Origin: an archaeon
GTDB taxonomy: Archaea; Nanobdellota; Nanobdellia; Woesearchaeales; UBA11576
Assembly (NCBI GenBank): GCA_020052935.1
Contig: JAGVOD010000027.1
Location: forward strand, 1-35,446
DNA length: 35,446 nucleotides
Direction: 5' to 3'
The notes under the pieces are model-generated. The model worked only from the letters and a program-made list of their open reading frames with translations. It made no database searches and was not told the origin of the DNA. This document shows, in pieces, positions 7,831 to 15,174 of the stretch (within the stretch, counting starts at the first letter, position 1; each line of letters starts with the position of its first letter). Both the position numbers and the translations under genes were made by a program.

Positions 7831-8277
7831 ATGCCAAGGACAAGAAACGCAGGATTCGAAATCACAATTCCCGAAAAAGCATGCACTGACAAGAAATGCC
7901 CATTCCACGGCAACCTCAAGACGCGCGGAAGGCAATTCACAGGCAAAGTAGTGTCAGAGAAGATGCAACACACAGTAGTCGTGGAGTGGGAAGGATGGAG
8001 ATACATCCCGAAGTACGAGAGGTACAGGAGGACAAGGACAAGGCTGCTCGCGCACAACACCCCCTGCATAAACGCTGCGGAAGGAGACATGGTCCTGATA
8101 GCCGAATGCAGGCCGCTCAGCAAGACAAAGAACTTCGTAGTGCTCAAGGTCCTAGGAAAACTCGAGAAATACGCACTTGAGAAAGAGGCCATGGAGGAAG
8201 CGAAGCACAAGGCCAAGGCCGCAGAGATAGAGAACCTCGCTAAGCAAGAGACGAAATCCAAGGAGAAAGGAGAGTAA
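7831..8277 (+). CDS. rps17: Small-subunit ribosomal protein S17 (uS17)
   Basis: S17 is an early 16S rRNA-binding protein with an OB fold. The archaeal-type protein is 148 residues long. It has an N-terminal extension with CTDKKCPFHGNLKTRGRQF, then the core TGKVVSEKMQHTVVVEWEG and GDMVLIAECRPLSKTKNFVVL. A Lys/Glu/Ala tail of about 40 residues follows and is longer than usual. GGTG before the ATG may act as ribosome binding site. Confidence 0.96.
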   Translation: MPRTRNAGFEITIPEKACTDKKCPFHGNLKTRGRQFTGKVVSEKMQHTVVVEWEGWRYIPKYERYRRTRTRLLAHNTPCINAAEGDMVLIAECRPLSKTKNFVVLKVLGKLEKYALEKEAMEEAKHKAKAAEIENLAKQETKSKEKGE

Positions 8278-8279
8278 AG

Positions 8280-8681
8280 ATGCAAGCCCACAAAGCACGC
8301 GTGACAAAAGGACTCCAGCTAGGGTCCTGGATACCGACCTGCGACAACTCAGGAGCCAACATAATCAAGATAACATCGATAAAGAAGACCAAGACCTCGC
8401 AGAGACGCATCCCGTCATGCGGCGTCGGCGACATGATCATGGCGGCAGTCAAGAAAGGAAAGCCTGAGATGAGGAAACAGGTCGTATTCGCGATCATAGT
8501 CCGGCAGAGGAAGGAATACAGAAGGCTCGACGGCATGAGGATAAAATTCGAAGACAACGCGGCAGTCGTGCTGAAGGATGACAAAGGCAACCCGAAAGGC
8601 ACGATACTCAAGGGACCCATAGCGAAAGAGGCTGCAGCGAGATGGCCAGCAGTCTCGAAGATCGCAAGCATAATAATATGA
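8280..8681 (+). CDS. rpl14: Large-subunit ribosomal protein L14 (uL14)
   Basis: L14 contributes to the intersubunit bridge and factor-binding site. The 133-residue archaeal form has CDNSGANIIKITSIKK near residues 21-36, then GDMIMAAVKKGKPEMRKQV and the conserved GTILKGPIAKEAAARWP at the C-terminus. It starts 2 bases after S17. A 43-base gap with a possible internal promoter separates it from L24. Confidence 0.97.
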   Translation: MQAHKARVTKGLQLGSWIPTCDNSGANIIKITSIKKTKTSQRRIPSCGVGDMIMAAVKKGKPEMRKQVVFAIIVRQRKEYRRLDGMRIKFEDNAAVVLKDDKGNPKGTILKGPIAKEAAARWPAVSKIASIII

Positions 8682-8693
8682 TCAATAATATGA

Positions 8694-8701
8694 TTAATAT
8701 A
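8694..8701 (+). promoter_or_regulatory. Possible internal TATA box before L24
   Basis: TTAATATA lies 31 bases before the L24 start, the same spacing as the leaderless promoters elsewhere in this window. It is in one of the longest gaps inside the ribosomal string. The surrounding sequence repeats AATAATATGAT twice (8672-8693), so part of the A/T richness may be a small tandem duplication. Confidence 0.35.
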
Positions 8702-8724
8702 CTCACAACCGAAGAAGGCATAAA

Positions 8725-9117
8725 ATGAAAAAGGAATTTTCAAAAAGCTGGAACTCAAGCAAAAGGCCCGGAAAACAGCGCAAGTACAGGTACAACGCCC
8801 CGCTCCATATAAAGCACAAGTTCTGCTCAGCACACCTGTCGAAAGAGCTGAGGACGAAGCACGGAAGGAGGAGCATAGAGGCGAGGAAAGGCGACAAGGC
8901 CAAGGTAATGAGAGGCCAGTACAAGGGAAGGGAGAACAAGATAGAAAGGGTAGACATAAAGAAGATAAAAATCTACATAACGGGCATAGAGACGACCAAG
9001 AAGGACGGCTCAAAATCACTCTACCCCATAGACCCGACGAACATCATGATAACCGAGCTGAATCTCGAAGACAAGAAAAGAAAGGCCACACTAAGCAAGG
9101 CCAAAGAGGAAGCATAA
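8725..9117 (+). CDS. rpl24: Large-subunit ribosomal protein L24 (uL24)
   Basis: L24 is an early assembly protein near the tunnel exit. The 130-residue archaeal form begins with KSWNSSKRPGKQRKYRYNAP, followed by LRTKHGRRSIEARKGDKAKVMRG, which contains the KOW motif, and GRENKIERVD. The KDGSKSLYPIDPTNIMI segment is typical of the archaeal and eukaryotic L26e form. The S4e gene starts one base after its stop. Confidence 0.96.
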   Translation: MKKEFSKSWNSSKRPGKQRKYRYNAPLHIKHKFCSAHLSKELRTKHGRRSIEARKGDKAKVMRGQYKGRENKIERVDIKKIKIYITGIETTKKDGSKSLYPIDPTNIMITELNLEDKKRKATLSKAKEEA

Positions 9118-9118
9118 A

Positions 9119-9832
9119 ATGCCAAAGAGTCATCTCAAAAGGATGGCAGCACCAAAGAGCTGGCCCATACCTAGGAAGGAGACCAAATATGTCATGAGGC
9201 CCACGTCAGGACCCCACAAGCTCCGCAACGCGATGCCGCTATCCTTGGCAATGAGAGAACTGATCAAAGTCGCAAAGACGTCAAAGGAAGCGAAACACAT
9301 CATCAAGACCAAAGACGTCTTCGTAGACAAAAGGAAAAGGACAGACGAGAAATACCCTGTCGGCCTGATGGACATAATAGAGTTCCCTCAGCTCGAACAG
9401 CAGTACAGGATGCTCATCGACAAGAAAGGAAGGCTGAAGGCAGTCAAGGCAGATGCCAAGGAAGCCGCGACAAAGCTATCGAGGATAGAGTCCAAGACAA
9501 AGATCAAGGGCGGGAAGACACAGCTCGGCATGTCCGACGGAAGAAGCATCATAGTCGACAAGGACACATACGCAATAGAAGACGTCCTGCAGCTGGCGCT
9601 GCCAGAGCAGAAGATACTCAGCCACATGAAGCTCGAGAAAGGCACCCTGGTACTCATGACCGAAGGCAAGCACGCGGGCATGATAGGCACAGTGGAAGAG
9701 GTAGGCAAAGACAAAGTCACAATCAAAGCCGGGAAGAACCAGAACTTCGAGGTCATGAAGGCGCAGACATTCGCCGTAGGAAAAGAGAAGCCGGCCATAG
9801 ACAGCATAAAGCAACTGATGGCAGAAAATTAA
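9119..9832 (+). CDS. rps4e: Small-subunit ribosomal protein S4e (eS4)
   Basis: S4e is found in archaea and eukaryotes but not bacteria. The 237-residue protein starts MPKSHLKRMAAPKSWPIPRK. It has an S4-type RNA-binding domain (SLAMRELIKVAKTSKEAKHI, VFVDKRKRTDEKYPVGLMDI) and a C-terminal KOW-like domain (MTEGKHAGMIGTVEEVGKDKVTIKAG). L5 begins one base after its stop. Confidence 0.97.
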   Translation: MPKSHLKRMAAPKSWPIPRKETKYVMRPTSGPHKLRNAMPLSLAMRELIKVAKTSKEAKHIIKTKDVFVDKRKRTDEKYPVGLMDIIEFPQLEQQYRMLIDKKGRLKAVKADAKEAATKLSRIESKTKIKGGKTQLGMSDGRSIIVDKDTYAIEDVLQLALPEQKILSHMKLEKGTLVLMTEGKHAGMIGTVEEVGKDKVTIKAGKNQNFEVMKAQTFAVGKEKPAIDSIKQLMAEN

Positions 9833-9833
9833 A

Positions 9834-10346
9834 ATGAAAAGCCCGAGAGACATAAGGATAGAGAAGGTAACGCTCAACATAGGCGCGGGAAAGAGCGCGG
9901 ACAGGCTAGAGAAAGGACTCAAGCTGTTCGAGATGCTGACCCAGGTCAAGCCAGTCAAGACCATCACCAACAAGAGGATAGCAGGATGGGGACTCAGGCC
10001 AGGACTGCCCATCGGCTGCATGGTCACGATAAGACGCGAAAAAGCGGCAGAGCTGCTGAAGAGGCTGCTGGGAGCGGTCGACAGGAAACTCAAGCCCGAG
10101 CAGTTCGACAACGAGGGAAACGTCGCTTTCGGAATAAGCGAATACACAGACATACCAGACATGGACTACTCGCCGGAGATCGGCGTGCTGGGATTCCAGG
10201 TCTGCATAACGCTCACAAGAGACGGCTTCAGGGTGAAGAGAAGGAAGCTACAAAGAAAGAAGATCGGCAGCAAGCACAGGATAAGGAAAGAAGAAGCCAC
10301 CGATTTCATGAAGAAGAACTTCAATGTAGTGTTCGAGGAGGAATAG
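9834..10346 (+). CDS. rpl5: Large-subunit ribosomal protein L5 (uL5)
   Basis: L5 binds 5S rRNA in the central protuberance. The 170-residue protein has [22 protein letters not shown] at the N-terminus, [25 protein letters not shown] in the centre, and the [19 protein letters not shown] region typical of archaeal L5. It lies 1 base after S4e and 4 bases before S14. Confidence 0.97.
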   Translation: MKSPRDIRIEKVTLNIGAGKSADRLEKGLKLFEMLTQVKPVKTITNKRIAGWGLRPGLPIGCMVTIRREKAAELLKRLLGAVDRKLKPEQFDNEGNVAFGISEYTDIPDMDYSPEIGVLGFQVCITLTRDGFRVKRRKLQRKKIGSKHRIRKEEATDFMKKNFNVVFEEE

Positions 10347-10350
10347 CCGA

Positions 10351-10581
10351 ATGACAACATCTGATCATAGGAAGATCCTGGCACAGCTCGCGGTCAAGCC
10401 TGCGATATACCAGAAGTTCATAAAGCACAACGCGCCCAAGAAAAGGACCTGCGGGATAAACCTGAAAAGATGCAAGCGATGCGGCACATACCATGGGTAC
10501 ATAGGCAAGTACGGCCTCAACCTCTGCAGAAGGTGCTTCCGCGAGGTAGCTGTCAAGATAGGATTCAAGAAATACAACTAG
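10351..10581 (+). CDS. rps14: Small-subunit ribosomal protein S14 (uS14), zinc type
   Basis: S14 is in the small-subunit head. It binds zinc through Cys41-x2-Cys44-x14-Cys59-x2-Cys62, the usual archaeal pattern, and ends [13 protein letters not shown]. With the ATG at 10351 it is 76 residues, about 20 longer than the common 50-56-residue archaeal form. No later ATG exists before the Cys motif, and the start follows the L5 stop by 4 bases, so the extension is probably real. Confidence 0.94.
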   Translation: MTTSDHRKILAQLAVKPAIYQKFIKHNAPKKRTCGINLKRCKRCGTYHGYIGKYGLNLCRRCFREVAVKIGFKKYN

Positions 10582-10590
10582 GTGCAAAAA

Positions 10591-10983
10591 ATGTCACTGA
10601 ATGATACATTGTCAAACGCGATGTCCAAGATACTCAACTACGAGAAGGTCGGAAAGAAGGAGTGCGTAATAAAGCCCACATCGACCATAATAAAGAAGGT
10701 CCTGGACACGATGAACGCAGAAGGATACGCAGGCAAGTACGAGGAAGTCGAGGACTCCAGAGGCAAGTACATCAAGCTGGCGCTGCTGGGCAACGTAAAC
10801 AGCTGCGGAGCGATAAAGCCGAGATTCTCGGTCCAGCTCGACGCATACGAGAAGTTCGAGAAGCGCTTCCTGCCTGCAAAGGACTTCGGCATACTCATAG
10901 TCTCGACATCCCAAGGGATGATGACACACTACCAGGCCAAAGAGAAGAAGCTCGGCGGCAGACTGATGGCATACTGCTACTGA
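10591..10983 (+). CDS. rps8: Small-subunit ribosomal protein S8 (uS8)
   Basis: S8 is a primary 16S rRNA-binding protein. I chose the ATG at 10591 over the in-frame GTG at 10582 because it gives 130 residues, the normal archaeal length, beginning MSLNDTLSNAMSKILNYEK. The C-terminal LIVSTSQGMMTHYQAKEKKLGG block is diagnostic of the family. The S14 stop lies just before the GTG. Confidence 0.95.
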   Translation: MSLNDTLSNAMSKILNYEKVGKKECVIKPTSTIIKKVLDTMNAEGYAGKYEEVEDSRGKYIKLALLGNVNSCGAIKPRFSVQLDAYEKFEKRFLPAKDFGILIVSTSQGMMTHYQAKEKKLGGRLMAYCY

Positions 10984-11006
10984 ATAAAGGAAAAGAATAA
11001 AGGAAA

Positions 11007-11555
11007 ATGAGAATCAAACAACTCACAGAGAAGCTCGAAATACCAGAGAAGGCCCAGCTGACCATAGAAGGCAACCTTGTGAAGGTCAAGGGCCCGAAAG
11101 GAGAATTACAGAGAAAGCTCGAGCTCCAGAACACAGAGACCAAGATAGAAGGCAACAGGCTGCTGCTCATAGTCAAGGACGCGAACAAGAAAGACAAGAC
11201 AAGGATAGGCACGGTCAAGTCACACATAAAGAACATGCTCCAGGGAGCGGTGGCAGGCCACATGTACAGGCTGAAGATGTGCTCAAGCCACTTCCCGATG
11301 ACCGCCACAATGAGCGGAAGCTCGTTCGTCCTGAAGAACTTCCTCGGAGAGAAGGTCCCGAGGACACTCACGCTGAAACAAGGCGCGACAGTAAAGATCG
11401 AAGGCAACGAGATAACCGTCGAGAGCCCAGACATAGAGAAGGCAGGGCAGGTCGCGGCAGACATAGAGCTCCTGACACGCATAGTCAAGCGAGACATACG
11501 CGTATTCCAGGATGGCATATACATAACAAAGAAGTCCAAGAAGGAATCGACATAA
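11007..11555 (+). CDS. rpl6: Large-subunit ribosomal protein L6 (uL6)
   Basis: L6 lies near the factor-binding site of the large subunit. The 182-residue protein has two similar alpha/beta domains. The first contains LVKVKGPKGELQRKLEL and the second NFLGEKVPRTLTLKQGATVKIEGNEITVESPD. The archaeal SHIKNMLQGAVAGHMYRLKMCSSHFPM block links them. AAAGG precedes the ATG by two bases, too close for a typical ribosome binding site. Confidence 0.97.
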   Translation: MRIKQLTEKLEIPEKAQLTIEGNLVKVKGPKGELQRKLELQNTETKIEGNRLLLIVKDANKKDKTRIGTVKSHIKNMLQGAVAGHMYRLKMCSSHFPMTATMSGSSFVLKNFLGEKVPRTLTLKQGATVKIEGNEITVESPDIEKAGQVAADIELLTRIVKRDIRVFQDGIYITKKSKKEST

Positions 11556-11556
11556 A

Positions 11557-12159
11557 ATGAACACGAAAGAACTGCTCCAGAAAAGACGCGAAGTCAAGAG
11601 GAAGAAGCCAGAGTTCATAATGCAGGACGCGCACAAGAAAAAGAGGCTGCCCTGGAAGTGGAGCAAACCAAAAGGCTCAGACTCAAAGATGAGAGTGAGC
11701 AGGCGAGGTTATAAGAGGATGTTGAGGGTGGGCTGGGGCTCGCCATCAGAAGTCAAAGGGCTCAACAGACAAGGGCTAGTGCCGGTCACGGTCAACAACG
11801 TCAAGGAGCTGCAGAAGATAAACCCCAAGACAGACATCATAGTCATAAGCGCCAGCGTCGGCACAAAGAAGAGATGCGAGATAATAGAGGCTGCGCTGGG
11901 AAAGAACATGCTGATAGCCAACTACAAAGACTCGCGTAAGTTCCTCGAGACAGTCAAGCAGGATGCTGAAGCGAAGAAGAAAGAGAAAGAGACGCTCAAA
12001 CAGACCCGCGAGAAGAAGAAGGAAGAGGCGGCAAAGGTGGCGCAGAAGAAGGCCAAGGAAGCGAAGAAAGAAGAAGCCAAGAGCGAGGAAGAGAAGCAGG
12101 CAGACAAGAAGGCTGAAGAGAAGAAAGAAAAAGACAAGATGCTCATAACGACGCAATGA
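11557..12159 (+). CDS. rpl32e: Large-subunit ribosomal protein L32e (eL32) with charged tail
   Basis: L32e is an archaeal/eukaryotic large-subunit protein. The core (residues ~1-130) has RKKPEFIMQDAHKKKRLPWK, KPKGSDSKMRVSRRGYKRM, VGWGSPSEVKGLNRQGLVPV and the later ISASVGTKKRCEIIEAA. The last ~70 residues are almost entirely Lys, Glu, Ala and Gln, a predicted helical, highly charged tail. It starts one base after L6. Confidence 0.96.
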   Translation: MNTKELLQKRREVKRKKPEFIMQDAHKKKRLPWKWSKPKGSDSKMRVSRRGYKRMLRVGWGSPSEVKGLNRQGLVPVTVNNVKELQKINPKTDIIVISASVGTKKRCEIIEAALGKNMLIANYKDSRKFLETVKQDAEAKKKEKETLKQTREKKKEEAAKVAQKKAKEAKKEEAKSEEEKQADKKAEEKKEKDKMLITTQ

Positions 12160-12166
12160 GGTCAAG

Positions 12167-12724
12167 ATGAAACTCAAGGTACAAAGAAGGCTTGCAGCAG
12201 CGGTCTTGCGATGCTCCCCGAAGAGGGTATGGTTCGACGAGGAAAGGCTCGACGACATAAAGGAAGCGATAACCAAGCAGGACCTCAAAGGCCTCGTGAT
12301 AGACGGAGCCATACGACCCAAGCCCATCAAGTCCATCTCCCGCGGGAGGGCAAGGCACAAGAAACGCCAGAAATCAAAAGGCATGCAGAAAGGGCACGGC
12401 TCAAGGAAGGGCGGCCATAACGCAAGAAACCCCGGCAAGAAAGCATGGATGGCAAAGATAAGGGTGCAAAGAAGCTTCATCAAGATACTGAGGGACAAGA
12501 AGTACATCGACACAACGCTGTACCGAGACCTCTACCTGAAGTCCAAAGGCGGATTCTTCAGGAGCAAGCGCCACATCAAGCTATACCTGGAAGAGCACAA
12601 CCTCCTCAAGCCGCAAGACGCTAAAAAGCTGCAGCCTGAAGAGAAGAAACAGGAACAGACGCCAAAGCCAAAAAGGAAACCTAAGGCCAAGGCAGAAACC
12701 AAGGCAGAAAAAACAGAGCAGTAA
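12167..12724 (+). CDS. rpl19e: Large-subunit ribosomal protein L19e (eL19)
   Basis: L19e is an archaeal/eukaryotic protein that contributes to an intersubunit bridge. The 185-residue protein has the typical QRRLAAAVLRCSPKRVWFD start, the IRPKPIKSISRGRARHKKRQ turn, the very basic KGHGSRKGGHNARNPGKKAW middle, and WMAKIRVQRSFIKILRDKKYI. It ends with a Lys/Pro/Glu-rich tail of about 35 residues. L18 starts 6 bases later. Confidence 0.97.
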   Translation: MKLKVQRRLAAAVLRCSPKRVWFDEERLDDIKEAITKQDLKGLVIDGAIRPKPIKSISRGRARHKKRQKSKGMQKGHGSRKGGHNARNPGKKAWMAKIRVQRSFIKILRDKKYIDTTLYRDLYLKSKGGFFRSKRHIKLYLEEHNLLKPQDAKKLQPEEKKQEQTPKPKRKPKAKAETKAEKTEQ

Positions 12725-12730
12725 GGCAAA

Positions 12731-13321
12731 ATGACAATCAAAAAATACGGCCAAAGACGAACTGTCCCGCACAGAAGGAAACGCGAGTCACGAACGAACT
12801 ACAAGAAGAGGCTCGCGCTCCTGAAATCCGGCGAGAACAGGCTAGTCATAAGGAAAGCGAACAATACAGTGACGATGCAGCTCGTCGAATACAGCCCTGC
12901 AGGAGACAAGACGCTCGTCTCAGCATGCTCGACAGAGCTGAGGAAGCTGGGATGGAAGATGCACACTGGAAACATGACGAGCGCATACCTGACAGGGATC
13001 CTCATAGGCGTGAAAGCCAAGAAGAAAAAGATCGGCCAGGCTGTGCTGGACCTCGGGCTCCAGACACCGAACAAGGGCGGAAAGCTCTTCTCGGCGCTGA
13101 AAGGGGCTGTAGATGCAGGCATGCAGATACCGCATGACGCAGAGGTATTGCCCGGCATGGACAGGATAAGCGGAAAACATGTCGCAGAATACGCAGCAAA
13201 GATAAAATCCGACAAGGCAAGGTACGAGAAGCAGTTCTCGCGCTACCTCAAGGAGAAAGCAGATCCAGAACAAGTCACAAAGATGTTCGAGGAGATGAAG
13301 AAGAAGATACTAGCTTCATGA
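12731..13321 (+). CDS. rpl18: Large-subunit ribosomal protein L18 (uL18)
   Basis: L18 binds 5S rRNA together with L5. The 196-residue archaeal form has RRKRESRTNYKKRLALLKSG near the N-terminus, the central NMTSAYLTGILIGVKAKKKK, and AVLDLGLQTPNKGGKLFSALKGAVDAG. The gene follows L19e and precedes S5 with short gaps. Confidence 0.97.
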   Translation: MTIKKYGQRRTVPHRRKRESRTNYKKRLALLKSGENRLVIRKANNTVTMQLVEYSPAGDKTLVSACSTELRKLGWKMHTGNMTSAYLTGILIGVKAKKKKIGQAVLDLGLQTPNKGGKLFSALKGAVDAGMQIPHDAEVLPGMDRISGKHVAEYAAKIKSDKARYEKQFSRYLKEKADPEQVTKMFEEMKKKILAS

Positions 13322-13335
13322 TCCGGGAGTAAAAA

Positions 13336-14148
13336 ATGGCAAGAGAAGAGGAAAAGAAACAACCGAGAAAGCTTCCAAAGGAAGATGAAATCATAGTAAA
13401 GGAAGAAGAGAAGCACCTCATAAAGCCCATCGAAGAGGAGGCTCCAGTAGTCAGACCATTGTCCTCGTTCGACTCCGACAGATGGAAGCCCAAGACATCA
13501 CTCGGAAAAAGGGTAAAGACCGGAGAGATAGCCAACATAGACACGATCCTAGATAATAATGACAGGATACTCGAGGTCGAGATAGTCGACATGCTCCTGC
13601 CTACGCTCGAATCAGACCTGCTCCTGATAGGACAGTCAAAAGGAAAGTTCGGCGGCGGACAGAGACGCGTATTCAGGCAGACACAGAAGAAGACCAAGGA
13701 AGGCAACAAGCCGAGCTTCGCCACATGCGCGGTGGTCGGAGACAGGAGAGGGCACATCGGCCTCGGCTACGGGAAGTCGCGCGAGACAGTGCCTGCCCGC
13801 GAGAAGGCATTGAGGAACGCCAAGCTCAACATAATAAAGATAAGACGCGGCTGCGGCTCATGGCAGTGCAACTGCAAGGAATCACACTCAATACCCTTCT
13901 CAGTGAATGGAAAATGCGGCTCGGTCATAGTGAAGCTGATGCCCGCACCAAAGGGAACAGGCCTCTGCGTCGGGAGCGAAGTGGCAAAGGTGCTCAAGCT
14001 CGCAGGAGTAGGAGACGTATGGTCCAGGACAGAAGGCAAGACGACATCAAGGATAAACCTGATGATGGCGACGATAGAAGCGCTCAAGAAGCTCATGACC
14101 ACAAAGGTCCAGGAAAGATACAAGGAAAAACTCAACATAACAGAGTAA
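13336..14148 (+). CDS. rps5: Small-subunit ribosomal protein S5 (uS5)
   Basis: S5 shapes the mRNA entry channel and decoding fidelity. The 270-residue protein is long. About 60 N-terminal residues are charged and Pro/Glu-rich, before the archaeal double-stranded RNA-binding domain with FGGGQRRVFRQTQKKTKEGN, VVGDRRGHIGLGYGKSRETV and RRGCGSWQCNC. The C-terminal fold has LMPAPKGTGLCVGSEVAKVL and GVGDVWSRTEGKT. L30 starts 8 bases after its stop. Confidence 0.96.
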   Translation: MAREEEKKQPRKLPKEDEIIVKEEEKHLIKPIEEEAPVVRPLSSFDSDRWKPKTSLGKRVKTGEIANIDTILDNNDRILEVEIVDMLLPTLESDLLLIGQSKGKFGGGQRRVFRQTQKKTKEGNKPSFATCAVVGDRRGHIGLGYGKSRETVPAREKALRNAKLNIIKIRRGCGSWQCNCKESHSIPFSVNGKCGSVIVKLMPAPKGTGLCVGSEVAKVLKLAGVGDVWSRTEGKTTSRINLMMATIEALKKLMTTKVQERYKEKLNITE

Positions 14149-14156
14149 ACGCGAAG

Positions 14157-14582
14157 ATGGAAACCAAAAAACCCGCACAAAAACAGGCGCAAAAACCGGC
14201 ACAAAAGGAAGCCAAGGGCAAGCTCGCAGCAATCAGGATAAGGAATATCACCAAAGCAGACGGCAAGATGCGTGGCACACTAGACATGCTCGGCCTGCGG
14301 AAGAGCCACACCTGCGTGATTGTACCAAACACAGAAGCAATGCGCGGCATGATCAACAAGGTCAAAGACTACGTCACATACGGCGAAATAGAGGAAGAGA
14401 CAGCCAAGATGCTCGAACAGAAACGCGGAAAGAAAGGCAAGGACGGCGCAAGGAAAGACTTCCACCTCAGCCCGCCAAGGGGAGGATTCGAGAGGAAAGG
14501 CATAAAGCACAACTACGAGCAGGGCGGAGCTCTCGGATACCGCGGAAAGAAGATAAACGAGCTGATCAAGAAGATGCTCTGA
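14157..14582 (+). CDS. rpl30: Large-subunit ribosomal protein L30 (uL30)
   Basis: L30 is a large-subunit protein of the L7/L30 family. I place the start at the ATG at 14157, just after S5, giving 141 residues; the open frame extends upstream only as overlap with S5. The N-terminus has an Ala/Gln/Lys/Pro repeat (about 20 residues). The core shows AIRIRNITKADGKMRGTLDMLGL, and later FHLSPPRGGFERKGIK and GYRGKKINELIKKML. L15 starts 9 bases later. Confidence 0.93.
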   Translation: METKKPAQKQAQKPAQKEAKGKLAAIRIRNITKADGKMRGTLDMLGLRKSHTCVIVPNTEAMRGMINKVKDYVTYGEIEEETAKMLEQKRGKKGKDGARKDFHLSPPRGGFERKGIKHNYEQGGALGYRGKKINELIKKML

Positions 14583-14591
14583 TGATCCAAA

Positions 14592-15113
14592 ATGGTAATC
14601 AATAAAAGAAAGAAAAACAGCAGGCAACGAGGATACCAGACCCATGGCTGGGGCTCCATGAAGAAGCACCGCGGCAAAGGCCATCGCGGAGGAGCTGGCA
14701 TGGCCGGCACAGGAAAAAGGGCAGACCAAAAAAAGCCATCGATCTGGAAAGACGAGAAATACTTCGGAAAGTTCGGCTTCATCTCTAAGTCCAGGATGCC
14801 TGAGATGATACCCATAGACATCAAGACCATAGAGGACAGGCTGGAATCTCTCGTGAAGAAAGGCCTCGCGAAGCACGAAGGCGGTGCGTATACCCTAAAC
14901 CTGGCAGACCTCGGATACAACAAGCTCCTCGGAAACGGCAAGGCAACAAAGAAACTGATGATCACTACAGACTTCGCAGCAGCGAGCGCAATAGAGAAGA
15001 TAAAAAAGGCTGGCGGAGACGTCAAGGTGCTCATAACGAAGAAAGAGAAGAAGAAAAAGCATAAAGAAGAAGAGAAAGAGGGGAAAGGAAAAGAAGCAGA
15101 GGCCAGCAAATAG
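14592..15113 (+). CDS. rpl15: Large-subunit ribosomal protein L15 (uL15)
   Basis: L15 is a late-assembling large-subunit protein. The 173-residue archaeal form has the glycine-rich basic start KKNSRQRGYQTHGWGSMKKH and HRGKGHRGGAGMAGTGKRAD. The later DLGYNKLLGNGKATKKLMIT and AIEKIKKAGGDV are family-typical. The last ~25 residues are Lys/Glu-rich. It is the last ribosomal gene before SecY, whose promoter lies in the 61-base gap. Confidence 0.97.
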   Translation: MVINKRKKNSRQRGYQTHGWGSMKKHRGKGHRGGAGMAGTGKRADQKKPSIWKDEKYFGKFGFISKSRMPEMIPIDIKTIEDRLESLVKKGLAKHEGGAYTLNLADLGYNKLLGNGKATKKLMITTDFAAASAIEKIKKAGGDVKVLITKKEKKKKHKEEEKEGKGKEAEASK

Positions 15114-15148
15114 AAATCCAACAATACATCCCGATCTTCTTCAAATCC

Positions 15149-15154
15149 TTTAAA
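15149..15154 (+). promoter_or_regulatory. TATA box for secY
   Basis: TTTAAA within ATCCTTTAAACAAAA lies 26 bases before the SecY ATG. That predicts a transcript starting at or very near the start codon (leaderless). There is no ribosome binding site before the ATG. SecY may therefore be transcribed both from the ribosomal operon and on its own. Confidence 0.5.
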
Positions 15155-15174
15155 CAAAAACCAACAGGCTGACC

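Noticed and set aside
13725-14156. Open frame extending L30 upstream through S5.
   Set aside because: The upstream part is out of frame with S5 and has no family similarity; the ATG at 14157 gives a normal L30.
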